22,701 bases of DNA from Elysia marginata. Lineage: Eukaryota; Mollusca; Gastropoda; Plakobranchidae. Within the stretch, counting starts at the first letter, position 1. Every line of letters begins with the position of its first letter. The notes under the pieces are model-generated. The model searched no databases. It had not been told where the DNA came from and saw nothing but the letters and a program-made list of their open reading frames with translations. This document shows positions 1-9,965 of this stretch, in pieces. The stretch is taken from NCBI GenBank assembly GCA_019649035.1, contig BMAT01012860.1, positions 159,915 to 182,615 of the forward strand, written 5' to 3'. A program made the position numbers and the translations under genes.

Positions 1-1018
1 TAATAAGTTATAAGCTAAAGCAAGTATTTTGAATATCTTTTAACAAAATTCTGACTTAATTTTGTGCACCATAAAAACCAGAGAGACGCAAATCAACGAT
101 GAGTATGAAGTCTAGATTAATTATGACTGATATTGAGATTGTTTTTTTAAGTCATGTGAGACAAAAGAAATTGGAATGCATTGAGAGACTTCATCGACTA
201 AAGAAAATTGTGTAACTAAAGGCCGGCCAAATGATTTTCAAGTCAACGGACTCCTTGCATGCGCTTCATTTACTGTGGTAGCCAAAAAATCCCTTGAAAA
301 TGATAGTTAAAACGGTTATTGCTTTGAAATATAGATTGTAATAGAATTTGACTTTGGGTCACTACTAGATAAAACCTGTTTCAATAATCTTACACAGATC
401 AAAACATGCTTCGTGATAAAAGTGGTCGGACAAGATAACACTATTGACATTATATATCAAATACATAATGTTTTTTTAGAGTCTGTGGTTATTTAAAGTT
501 GCTCCAGATTTGTGCCGACATTGCACTCTGTACTGCTGTATATGATTTATTAGCTGAACCTTATTGAAGTGCTGTTTCATTTTATCAAAAGATACATCCC
601 ATATAATTTCGAAAATGTTTTGACATCTTAATATAATGCGAAAGCTAGCTATTCTTGAGAAAACATTGTAATTGAACTCGGCTTTTTCTTTCTCGTGTTG
701 TCATGCCCATAATGCCACAATGTTGAGAAAGTTATCATTATATCTTGGGCGCGGGTAATAGTTGTTTTTGAACTGTTCACCGTTTTCAATACCTATCTTT
801 ACCTATTTAGAATAGCTTTACATGACATCAAAGATCTTTCAAAACTTTTGTTTTTGTCACTATGCGAGCATTTATCTTTGAATAAGATATTAAGATATTA
901 AAGAAGTTTGAAATGGTATGAGATTTCAGAGGAGACTGAGTATGTTTTGGGCTACAGCTTCTTTTTATGCTAAACTAAGATATTTGTATGGCTCATCTAG
1001 GTTTAAGAATATGATGAA
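1..1018. other. No gene recognised
   Basis: AT-rich sequence with no exon, RNA gene or element I can support. Confidence 0.5.
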
Positions 1019-1058
1019 AAATGATGCTGATGCTGATGATGATGTTGATGATGATATG
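1019..1058. repeat. Short GAT microsatellite
   Basis: GATGCTGATGCTGATGATGATGTTGATGATGAT. It produces the poly-Asp stretch of an otherwise unremarkable plus-strand open frame (918-1241), which I do not call a gene. Confidence 0.8.
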
Positions 1059-1350
1059 CTTCAGACACGAATGGCTATGGATAGGGAACCTTTGAAGGTG
1101 AGCACATTTTGGGGTGGCTGTGGAGCCGAGTGCTTGATTGGAAAACTAGGTAGGTTTCGCAAACCCTGTGTTACGATTACATCCGAACACAGTTACGCGG
1201 CGGGCAATGAGAATTCCACTAAGAACCTACGTAATTGCTAGCGTAAACGTAATCTTACTGCAAAACCTTTCCAATACGTCACAGCACACCCAAGTTTAAT
1301 ATCTATTCAAGGTCATTTTCGCTTATTTTCTTCTTTCCCTAATTGTCCTC

Positions 1351-2390
1351 TCAGTTCAGGAACTTCTTTGTTTCCACTGTGGTCATTCCTATTGAGGCAG
1401 CTGATTTCCATAAGCTACGGTCGTCAGCCCGGCTTTGGATCAATCTCTGCCAAATTCAAGTCTATCTTGCAGACTCCAATATATCTCAGCTTTAGCCTTC
1501 CTCTGAACCTTCTGCCTCCCTCAAGTTCATCGTAAAATTCTGTTTTTTGGAATTTGATCATCTGCGATTCTTCGAACGTAACCTAACCAGCAAGGTTTGC
1601 GTTTTGATAAAAGAGGTAAATATAATGAGGAGGTTTAACTTTTTTGTACTTCACTGTTGGGGGCGTCCCTTCCATGTGGCACCTAGGATAGGTCGTAATC
1701 AGTTCGTGTGGAAGACATTGATATCTAATCTGTTTCAATGTGCAGATTAAGTAGACCAGAACTCAGAACCTTATTGCAGTGTTGATAGAACGTTTTAGTC
1801 TTGATGAAGAGGCTTTATTGTTGTCAGATATTTCGATGAGTCTAGACAAAAATGAAGAAACTTTTTTTTACAATTTTTCTGGTGACTTCCACATCTAGTG
1901 CCAGTTTACTGCAAACAGTCAACCTTAGATAAGTTAATTCCTCGCCCTCATTTTACAAGTGATCCTCAGTCTTGATTTTCCGTAATATCACTAACATTGT
2001 GGCTCATGATTTCAGTCTCCTTTCAACTGATTGAGAGCCTCGAATTTATCACAGGCCTCTGCCATAGAGTGATCAAGATTTTGGAGTTCAGCTTTAGTTC
2101 GGGCTACTTTGCAGCATCATCAACAAACAGCAGTTTTCGAATTCCAACAAGTCGAACCTTTGTCTTGGCCTTGAGACGTTGAATGTTGTTAAGTGTTCCA
2201 CATGTTCCTCTGTGGAGATATACATACACCTTCTAGAATGTTTTTGAAGGCGTTATCAAGAACCAGAGAGAAAAGGATCCCAAACAGAGCTGGATCCATA
2301 TCGCAGCAATGCTTTCCAATGTTTGTAGTAGAGAACGATACTAACTTCCCGTTTAATAATAATAGGAGCAAAGCATAAAATGTCGGTGTC
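1351..2390 (-). mobile_element. Decayed LINE (non-LTR retrotransposon), reverse transcriptase and C-terminal part
   Basis: Reading leftward across several frames, the pieces appear in the order expected of a LINE ORF2. First comes LNGKLVSFSTTN followed by DPALFGILFSLVLDNAF, the palm region just after the usual QGC motif, here corrupted to KHCCDM (about 2371-2260). Next is LKAKTKV and LLFVDDAA (about 2165-2110), where FVDD at 2127-2116 stands for the catalytic FADD box. Then come ELQNLDHSMAEACDKFEAL (about 2095-2035) and EELTYLRLTV (about 1950-1920). The C-terminal part has WLGYVRRIADDQIP (from 1589), EGGRRFRGRLKLRYIGVCK (about 1527-1470) and DDRSLWKSAASIG, ending at a TGA at 1353-1351. In-frame stops and at least three frameshifts separate the blocks, so it is a dead copy. 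The endonuclease and the N-terminal part of the RT are absent. I did not assign a clade. Confidence 0.88.
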
Positions 2391-5190
2391 CAGTCTTGTT
2401 ACTTGATTTCTTAAAAATATATTTTTATTGAGTATAACACGACAGTTTTGTTTAACTAAAGAAAAAGGTATGTCTTAGAAGTTACAGGAATATAACCATA
2501 TATCTAGACGATGATTCTCATACGGATAAAAATATTTACAATGGGAAACATGGTAAGCGGGTTTTGGCAATTAGTGCAAAAAGTTCAGGATGATCGGTAA
2601 AGAAGCCTGCATTTCCGTTTAAATGAACGGGTGATTAGCATATATGGTATTCACAGTCAGGAAGAAAATATCCAAGAACTATATTGAGTTGGATGGTTTG
2701 TAACATGATATATTATTGTTTTTTTTTAGCTCCAGCAGAACATAAGCATTAAAGTTTAAAGGACATTTCATCTTCTGTCTGCTATCAGTCTGGCCAGTTT
2801 TTTGCCCCTCCCTCCCCCACTCTCTCTCTCTCTCTGTCACCCCTCCCACATCGTCTATTAACTATTCTCTTTTTCAGTATTTACCAACACCTCTAGTTTC
2901 CATCTACCCGTTGGCATACACACATTTTGCTTTAGTACATGTGCAAACAATTTAAGATTTCGCTGGAACAAGACAAAGTCAACAATGGTGAAATTTGAAT
3001 TAAAATTGGTTGTCACTGTTTGTGCGAAGAAAAAGAACTTCTATTGATTGCTCCATGTAACCTGTTAAGACCGAATCACCCGAGTCGATAGAGGGCCAGG
3101 CATGAGCACTGTGTTTTGACATTACTCGTAATACCCAATGTTACACCCAGACGCGGAATATCACAAAGATAAGACGTGTGTGTAAAAAGTTTTAAAATCT
3201 TTTAAATTGCACTGTTCTGAGCTTAATGATTATCTTGATGGCACATGTGAATAAGAAATTAAGGGTGATGGTCAACAAGGCACATTCATGTATCAAAAGC
3301 TTTGAAGTCAAAATATTTCATGGGTCGTATTTTAATCTTTACAACAAGAGTTTGGAGGTGCTTTAGTTTGCAAGGTGGCATTGTCAAGGAGAAAAAAATC
3401 AAACATTATTTCAGTTAGTTTCACTTAACATTTTCAAAAGAAAAGCCTAAGAGATATGGCAGTGATATTGGCCCGATTGTGGGACGGTCATTGTAGTTTG
3501 CATTGTTTTTGTACTTTTTTGCTTCTTTACTTTCTATATCTCTTCATACTATTTATGTAGTCTTACGTTACCTAGGCTTCCCACAGGGAAGATGGTATTT
3601 TCTTTGTGACGTACTGGTACTGTGGGCAGATAATTGAAACGCCACCTTGTTCGGGTTCTGTAATATTGTGTTCACATAGAAGAACTTAATGTAATGAGGA
3701 CCTATCATATCACAACTTTCCGTGTACATTTCTAATAAAATTATAAATCATGTACAAGCAACTACCAAATTCTGTACAAGCTTCAGCTTGCTGAGACAAA
3801 GAGATTGACTTTTATTATGAAGTACACACCGCGTTCCACGGGTAGGCAACCCATCTTTCAACCATGAGGAAATTCTGTTCCTATCATCGTATATTAATCG
3901 GAAGTAAGAGATATGAAATACCTTATAGAAACATTACATTCCCTATCAAGGTATGATTTTTTTAAAAAATTCTTCACGCTGAATATGATATAATACTAAT
4001 AAGGTTCATAACTTTCTTTGTCTCTCCACTAAAACACCTTCAAATGATGAAAACGTTTTTGTTTAGTCTTTGGTCGAATTCGATTTCCTGTTCCCATGGC
4101 TATAAAGAGTTAGCTTTCTGTAATTTTTTTTATACAATAAAGTATCTAACCATCATATCTATTAAGTAAAAAAAAAATAATGCAACGAAAGCCAAGATGA
4201 TAAATGTAAACGGAGAACTTAATGCTTCAAAGTTAACAAAAACTTTGTTTAATTAAAAATAGAAGAAATTTAAGTTTATCAAATGGGTGACTGCCGAGGC
4301 AATGTTTTTGTTTTATGAAGAATGTGTTCCATTTTTTTCAGATCTGCAATTTTTCTTAAGTTGGACCGCATTTATTTAATAAAAGTTTTTACAAAAATTA
4401 TGACGGGTAGTGTATTAATTTAACGAAGACGTCGGCTTCTTGTAATTAAAACACGGATAGACTAGGAGACAAGGAAAGGGAGCTGATTGAATATAAAAAT
4501 TGAATGAGACTGATGAGACTTAATGGATAAGTCATAGTTACTAGAGGGGAGTGGTGTAGAGATAATTAGGTCGTTCGTAAAATACGAAGAGTGATTTGTT
4601 GTTGCGAAAAAAAACCCCATTAAACTGTGTGTTAATATATGAAATGAAGTAAAAACATAAAAATATTTCAAGACATTAAAAAAAAAGAATGAGGTGTAAT
4701 TGTTAGGCTATTAAACTTATATCATTACCATAGACAGATTTATCCGAAGATAAATGCTGAACTTAAGATAGAGTTTTAACGATCTAAGGTTGTCTGTAAT
4801 CTTACGCCGTACAGTTAAAAATTGGGCGTTCCTTTGCATCATGTATTATATTTGAAATTTAGTCCTATATGTCTTAAGAGATCTGACTGGGAACGTTTTT
4901 ATTATTTTCCAAATCTCAAACACCCTGAAGAAGCACCCATATGCACATTTACTTCGAGGAACGCAAAGGGGAGCTTTTTGTGAAAAGAGTTTCAATAAAA
5001 TTCCTTGTTTTGGAGCAAAGCGTAAATTAGGTAAAAATAACTTATTGATAATGTTTCCACTTCTTGATATTAAAAAGCCATAGAAAGAGGAGAACAGAAT
5101 TGAAATCCTGTCTCTCATTCACGCAATTACTGGGTTTTTAGCTTCTGCTGTGGTCAAGATTTCCTCTGTATTACGATCACGCTAGAAACT
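2391..5190. other. No gene recognised
   Basis: AT-rich non-coding sequence. The open frames at 4462-4671 and 4846-5118 (minus) are short, show no recognisable motif and lie in low-complexity context. Apart from the CT tract near 2797-2852 I see no repeat or element. Confidence 0.5.
2797..2852. repeat. CT-rich pyrimidine tract
   Basis: CCCCTCCCTCCCCCACTCTCTCTCTCTCTCTGTCACCCCTCCC: a homopyrimidine stretch around eight CT units. Confidence 0.8.
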
Positions 5191-5220
5191 TGACCGCTAG
5201 ATTTGCCAGACATGACGTAC

Positions 5221-5358
5221 AGACGAATGCCAATCCAAGTCAGGGCCGGCATCAGGCCAGTGAAGAGCCTTCAGCGTGTCCTTGCCCAGCGAATACAGCG
5301 GAGCAGATTCCATGAAACAAGTGGCTAATCCCCGAGAGCAGGCACGGAGAAATCCAGC
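5221..5358 (-). pseudogene. GC-rich coding-like island: unassigned exon or decayed transporter fragment
   Basis: This block is clearly more GC-rich than its surroundings and shows two competing signals on the minus strand. (1) A strong acceptor (CTTCTGTGGCTTCTTCAG, AG at 5360-5359) and a donor GTACGT (GT at 5220-5219) bound exactly 138 nt, 46 codons, open in phase 0 and reading AGFLRACSRGLATCFMESA onward. I do not recognise that protein. (2) In the other two frames, SGISHLFHGICSAVFAGQG is followed one frame over by LFTGLMPALTWIGIRLYVM, which runs past the donor to about 5193. The GLxPAL pattern faintly recalls major-facilitator transporters of the MFSD14/HIAT1 type, and would imply a frameshifted pseudogene. 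I cannot choose between them. Confidence 0.28.
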
Positions 5359-5459
5359 CTGAAGAAGCCACAGAAGAATACTGATTAGCATAAACTGGTT
5401 GTCCATCAGCTTTTTTTTTCTTCTTTTCATTCCCTTGTCCTGTGAAGGCTTCAACCCAA

Positions 5460-6600
5460 CCCCCTTAACATTTCACAAGTCTCCATCTCTGATCAGAATC
5501 AATGAAACCATTGAGGTAATGCTCTTGAGGCGATAAAAAGAAAATGAGGAAATTGAGTGGTGTTATCAGATTTACTTTATCTTTCTCTTTCTCAGCCTTT
5601 GCCTGTCTGTATATCTTTCTCAAAGTTTTGCTATCTTGATGTCTCTTTCCTGATTTGTCTATGTTTATTTTTGAGAGTTTGTTTGCCTCTTTAAATCTTT
5701 CCCATGTACGTATTTCAATTAAGAATGGTAATGATTTAGTTTATACCTAGCCCTTCAACTGAAGTTTCTTTAGTTTTGCTGTTACATGAAAAAAAAATAG
5801 AAAATTGAAAAATAGTTCCAATTTATTTTATGTTTGTACAGAATAGTTTTAGAAACCATAGGTAAGGATATTTATGATTGGGTTTAAATGTAGTCTACAA
5901 TATGACGCAGGCCTTGACTCAATTGTCTGACTTACCTCATAAAACATCTTCATAAGATTTGTAAGAAGAAAATTAAAGAATCGACAATGAATGAGGGTTT
6001 AAGTAAAGATATTTTCGTTGATCGTGGTGCCTTCAGATTTAAATGTGCCTCAATTCCGAGATTAAAAACAAAACAAAAAACAAAAAAAAAACAAAAACGG
6101 AGAGCAAGTAACCGACACGATGTAGAATAACGTTAGGCCTTGTGCAACAAAATCTGATTTAAATTTAGTTAAGAATGAGTTACAGTAAAACATAAAAAAG
6201 AAAGTCTTCCATGTGCAGAGAGTACTAAATGTTATGAAAAAACGAGTACATGTTCACTAATTGTCTACACAAAGGGAGCCTTATCAAATCTAATAAAATA
6301 AATTAACACGCTATATAGTTAGGTGGAGATTGCCCAAAGAAATTTTTTTTTATGGCTGTGCATAGTACAAAGGAATGAAGGGACGTGGTGGTGAGCATTA
6401 GAAACTCTTCTTCTCTAATCAAATCCTCGATCTCAACATCCTCAGACAAGCACACTCCAAGATGCCCATGGGACATCGACTAGTGTGGGACCGACCAGGG
6501 AAGCAAATAAGTAGATACTCAACTAAACGAAGAAATAAAAAAAGAGGTAAAATATAGTTACAGCCACTACACATCCTCCCCACTCCTAAAAAAAAAGATA
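5460..6600. other. No gene recognised
   Basis: AT-rich non-coding sequence with homopolymer A and T runs and the AAAAC tract at 6063-6098. Confidence 0.5.
6063..6098. repeat. A-rich (AAAAC)n tract
   Basis: AAAAACAAAACAAAAAACA repeated with longer A runs. It could be a poly(A) tail left by a retroposed sequence to its left, but no element body is recognisable there. Confidence 0.6.
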
Positions 6601-6639
6601 ATAATGATAGAAAAAACCCCCAACAACTGCGGTTACGTA

Positions 6640-6790
6640 TATATCGCTGTCACGAAATCCCGATCAAGTGGACCGCGCAAACGCCCATAGACGTGTCTTA
6701 ATCAGCGGCGGCGATAAAGTCTCCCAGTTTCGAACAGCTAGATCTGATCGGGAGGAAATCGGTCGCGTACTTGATCGGAAGGACGTGGGA
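6640..6790. mobile_element. Compact GC-rich fold-back unit, possible small non-autonomous element
   Basis: About 150 bp is markedly richer in G+C and CpG than the flanks. A 10-bp inverted repeat, CCGATCAAGT at 6660-6669 and ACTTGATCGG at 6769-6778, brackets it. A second complementary pair, TCCCGATC at 6658-6665 and GATCGGGA at 6746-6753, competes for the same arm. A-rich DNA lies on the left and an A/G-rich tract with a G run on the right (6791-6808). On the minus strand TGTTCGAAAC resembles a pol III B box, but no convincing A box or tRNA fold was seen. No coding capacity. It looks like a MITE- or SINE-type repeat, family unknown. Confidence 0.35.
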
Positions 6791-6809
6791 AAAAAGGGGG
6801 GGGGGGATT

Positions 6810-7639
6810 GGGTGAGATAAGAGAGAAAAGACAGACCAAAATGGTACCGGGATTGGAAGGGGTGAGTTTAGTGAATTGGAAAGACTTCACGAAAATCAGA
6901 GAGTCATAGATCTATCTGGACTGATTGTTTACATGGACGAGGCTGAGTAAAGGGGGGAGAGTTAATTGAAAATCAGACGAGACACAAGTTAGAAAGGGGT
7001 TGTCAAAGAGAAAGTCTACTGAAGAGTTTGGTTCATGTAGAAGCGCTATGTTACCAAACTTAAACTTTGAGTCATAGTCTTAAAAAGCAGAGCCGAATAT
7101 AGTCTGAAATGTAGTTTTGTTGTAATTGTTATAAAGAAAGTCATATATACTAAAACAGAAACTAAATACCTAATTCAATCAAAGTGATGCAAAGTTAATT
7201 TTTTTGAATAGAAATGTTTTTCAGAAAAAAAAGAAATAAAGAGAACCCAACTAGATCCAAACTCTGAAAACAAAAGATGTGTACGCTTATTGACAGAATG
7301 ACAAATAGATGAATACAAAGTTATGTATGAATCTTCGAAGTTACTTGGATGGGTATTTATTTAATCGAGACATCAAATTAACTTAGATTATAGAAATAAT
7401 AGAGTGGGAAACAGGCAAAGCACACACACCAACAAAAAATATCCTCTATAAAAAGATTGTTGTCTTTATATCGAAAATAGAGGTAGAATTAATACCAAAG
7501 AGCTATAACAATAATGTTTAATTACATAGCTACCTTCCTTGGTAGTAGCTCATAGCAGTTAACATTACATATTTTACGAACCCCAAAGGGCTTTTATTTG
7601 AAGATAAATATTGTAGATAACAAAAATTGGGCCGATTTA
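6810..7639. other. No gene recognised
   Basis: Purine-rich at first (GGGAGAG, GAGAAAAGACAG), then AT-rich. No open frame or structured element seen. Confidence 0.5.
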
Positions 7640-7775
7640 TAGGCAGGCAGACACACAAATACACAGAAAAAGTAGCTGGTTAGACATATAGATAAATAGA
7701 TAATATAATGAGAGATAGAATGACAGATAGACAGAAAAATAGACAGGATAGATATAAAATAGATAGATGGGTGAA
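7640..7775. repeat. GATA/GACA-type tetranucleotide microsatellite
   Basis: Degenerate GATAGATA, GACAGATAGACAG and AGATAGATGG units, preceded by AGGCAGGCAGACACAC. The minus-strand open frame across it is a repeat artefact. Confidence 0.85.
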
Positions 7776-8195
7776 TATAAACATAATATAAAGCAACATT
7801 AGATCTTTAACCCCACTCGGGAGTATCGTGTTTCTGCACACGTCAGGGCGGGCGATTACGAAGGTCTGGTATTGAGGAAGTTGCATCGTAGAAGATAGTG
7901 TTTTTTTGTGCATACACAGGGTGAAGATTTCTGTTCGGGATTTGTTAACACTTCACATTTTCTTGTATACTCAGGGCGCAAAATTGTCCTTGGTGTCTAA
8001 GGTTCCAGTTTTTTAAAACTATTGGGCAAAAAGTAACCTTTACATTTTAGAAAACTTGACATACAGGGCATAAGCCTGAAAGCTAAAACAGAAGAAAACA
8101 TGACTCGTAAATCCTAAAATGAAAAAAAAAAACAAAGCTCGATCTAGGCCTAATCCAGGCTCTACATCAAGATATTTTCTAGATCTAGCTATAAA

Positions 8196-8270
8196 TCTAG
8201 TCTACTTAATAATTTCTAGATAAAAGTCAAATATTTAGGGTCTGCATCTAGATTTTAGATCTAGATCTAA
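8196..8270. repeat. Cluster of TCTAGA / AGATCT motifs with a 16-bp palindrome
   Basis: AAATCTAGTCT, TTTCTAGATAA, CATCTAGATTTTAG and finally TTAGATCTAGATCTAA at 8255-8270, which is a perfect 16-bp palindrome. More copies lie just to the left (GATCTAGGCCTA and TTTTCTAGATCTAGC, about 8141-8190). I associate TCTAGATC-rich repeats with mollusc genomes, but that is recollection rather than a result. Confidence 0.6.
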
Positions 8271-8287
8271 CCAAAATTTTACAGAAT

Positions 8288-9105
8288 TTAACTGAAGAAG
8301 TGGATAAAGCTATGTTGTTTATGTGTGTTCTCTGCCCATTTTTTTGAAGTGTGCAAAATGCGAACTGAAATTAGGTCTATTTCTCGTTCTATTTCATTGT
8401 TAGTGTTGTTTTTTTTAAATGTCTGCAAGTGCTCGCAGAGTTTGCAAGACAATTTTACTTCCTTATTTAAAAGATAATTTCCTCGGTTGTACCGCATTTT
8501 GAAGCGGTTATCCACATCTCCTGTGTAAATGTCTATTTTATTAAATGTCGGTTGTACCACTGTGCCTATGTTTACTGCGCGGGGTACTTATAACCCAGAA
8601 TGTTTTGTTGTTACTGGTTTTCTACTCTTTCTTCTCGTAGAAGGGGTTTGTTTCAATTTAATATGGCTTGATTTTTAAATTAATTTGTATGCAACTGAAG
8701 CTATTTCTGTAGATGATTTTACGCAACTTATTTGCCTGCGGGAAATGTCTGTCAAAGAACTGAAGAATTTTTTTCATCATGCGTAGGAGTCCACTTTTCT
8801 TCTGAGAGGAGGATTGTGCTGTTTACTCTCTCTCTCTATGTCTTTCTTTTTCTCCCTCTCCTCTCTTAATAATACACTCCAATCATTCATGCAATGTACC
8901 TTTGTTCCAAAAGCGTAGAAACTACTGATATAGATAGACAGATAGCCAGCAAAATATTCAAGTTCAAGGTGAATTTTTATGCAAGAGGCGGTAAAAAAGT
9001 TCTTTACCAAAGATTGATTTAATGTCATCCATGTAACGGTTGCTACGGCTCTCAGTTGCCCCAAAAGCTATCAGAGACTGTTGGTATAGCTCAGGGACTA
9101 CCAAG
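8288..9105 (-). mobile_element. Probable degraded Penelope-like element (RT box plus GIY-YIG-like segment)
   Basis: Three motifs occur in the same strand and order. LGSP followed by a stop and AI (9105-9088) resembles the GSPLSxI motif of Penelope RTs. RYMDDI (about 9038-9021; YMDD at 9035-9024) resembles their RYVDDI catalytic box. About 500 nt downstream, an uninterrupted frame (8560-8288) reads IYTGDVDNRFKMRYN and then LSCKLCEHLQTFKKNNTNNE, which resembles the YxG-(x)-FKxRY and LSxxxWxLK patterns of the GIY-YIG endonuclease in Penelope-like elements. Spacing is shorter than in an intact element, and stops and frameshifts intervene. Each match is weak alone; the shared order and strand make the call. 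The element would be inactive. Chance similarity is not excluded. Confidence 0.38.
8825..8868. repeat. CT-rich pyrimidine tract
   Basis: ACTCTCTCTCTCTATGTCTTTC followed by TTTTTCTCCCTCTCCTCTC. It lies between the two parts of the suspected Penelope-like remnant and probably inserted or expanded there later. Confidence 0.75.
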
Positions 9106-9311
9106 GGTACGCAATAGAGTCTTAGAAAATTTATCATTGGTCTCTACAACTAATGAATAAACCTATCCAGAAAAAAGTGTGAAAGTGTATCACTTCAAGG
9201 AAATCCTACCCCAACCAAGAAGAGAGCAGTCGTTATTGTGTTCCGGTAGGTTTTAATTAGAAAAAAAAGCAAACAAGCTTTACATAGTTTAAAGACAAAA
9301 TCTGCGCTATA

Positions 9312-9447
9312 GAAAATAATGAAAATAATGAAAATCAAGATGGCAACTTTCATTATTACTTTCATCACCGTTTTCATTATCTTCATCAAAACCATAATAA
9401 AAATAATAATGACAATAATAATGATTATGATAATAATAATGATATTC

Positions 9448-9486
<39 letters not shown>

Positions 9487-9487
9487 T
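9312..9487. repeat. AAT/ATT microsatellite with fold-back
   Basis: A pure run of about 12 ATA/AAT units (9448-9485) follows a degenerate tract. The left end folds back: GAAAATAATGAAAATAATG at 9312-9330 is partly complementary to TTTCATTATTACTTTCATC at 9348-9366. Long Ile/Met frames on both strands are artefacts of the repeat. Confidence 0.9.
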
Positions 9488-9740
9488 TAAATATGATAAA
9501 AATAACAATTATAATAGTCATTATTGTTTCTATATTGATCATTATTTTATCACAGCGTCTTGTTTATTTATCTTTTATCCTGCAATGAAACGAATATTAG
9601 AGTCAAAAACATAATTTGCGTGTGTTGTGTCCTGCATGTAATGAATGTTAGTGTAACCATAAATAATGTAATTACAATTTTATTTTTTTTATGATAATGC
9701 TGTCAAATGAATAATATGTAAAAGTATTTATTAATATAAT

Positions 9741-9965
9741 TTCTCCTCCTCCTCCTCTTCTTCTTCTTCTTCTTGTTCTTCTTCTTTTAAATGTTCTTGT
9801 TCTTCTTGTTTTTATTCTTGTTCTTCTTGCTCTTCTTTTTCTTGTTGTTGTTGTTGCTGTTGTTGCTGTTGTTGTTATTGTTGTTGTTGTTGTTCTTCTT
9901 ATTCGTTTTGTCCTTCTTCTTCTTCTTCTTCTTCTTCTTCTTCTTCTTCTTCTGCTTCCTCTTGT
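9741..9965. repeat. Compound TTC/TTG/TCC microsatellite, 225 bp
   Basis: The plus strand is nearly free of A and reads (CTC)n, (TTC)n, (TTG)n and (TTC)n again. The cleanest block is about 13 TTC units at 9913-9951. Interruptions such as TTTTAAATG at 9786-9793 show age. Frames across it give only poly-Arg/Thr or poly-Leu/Phe and are not genes. The GAA/TTC part is a homopurine-homopyrimidine mirror tract. Confidence 0.95.

Noticed and set aside
918-1241. 107-codon plus-strand open frame with a poly-Asp stretch
   Set aside because: The Asp run comes from a GAT microsatellite; the rest has no recognisable motif and no splice or promoter signals were seen.
1547-2378. Plus-strand open frames overlapping the LINE remnant (1547-1750, 1997-2182, 2193-2378)
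   Set aside because: The coding signal matching reverse transcriptase is on the minus strand; these are shadows.
9081-9106. TATAGCTCAGGGA, resembling a tRNA A box
   Set aside because: No B box or cloverleaf follows, and the same bases carry the RT-like GSP motif on the minus strand.
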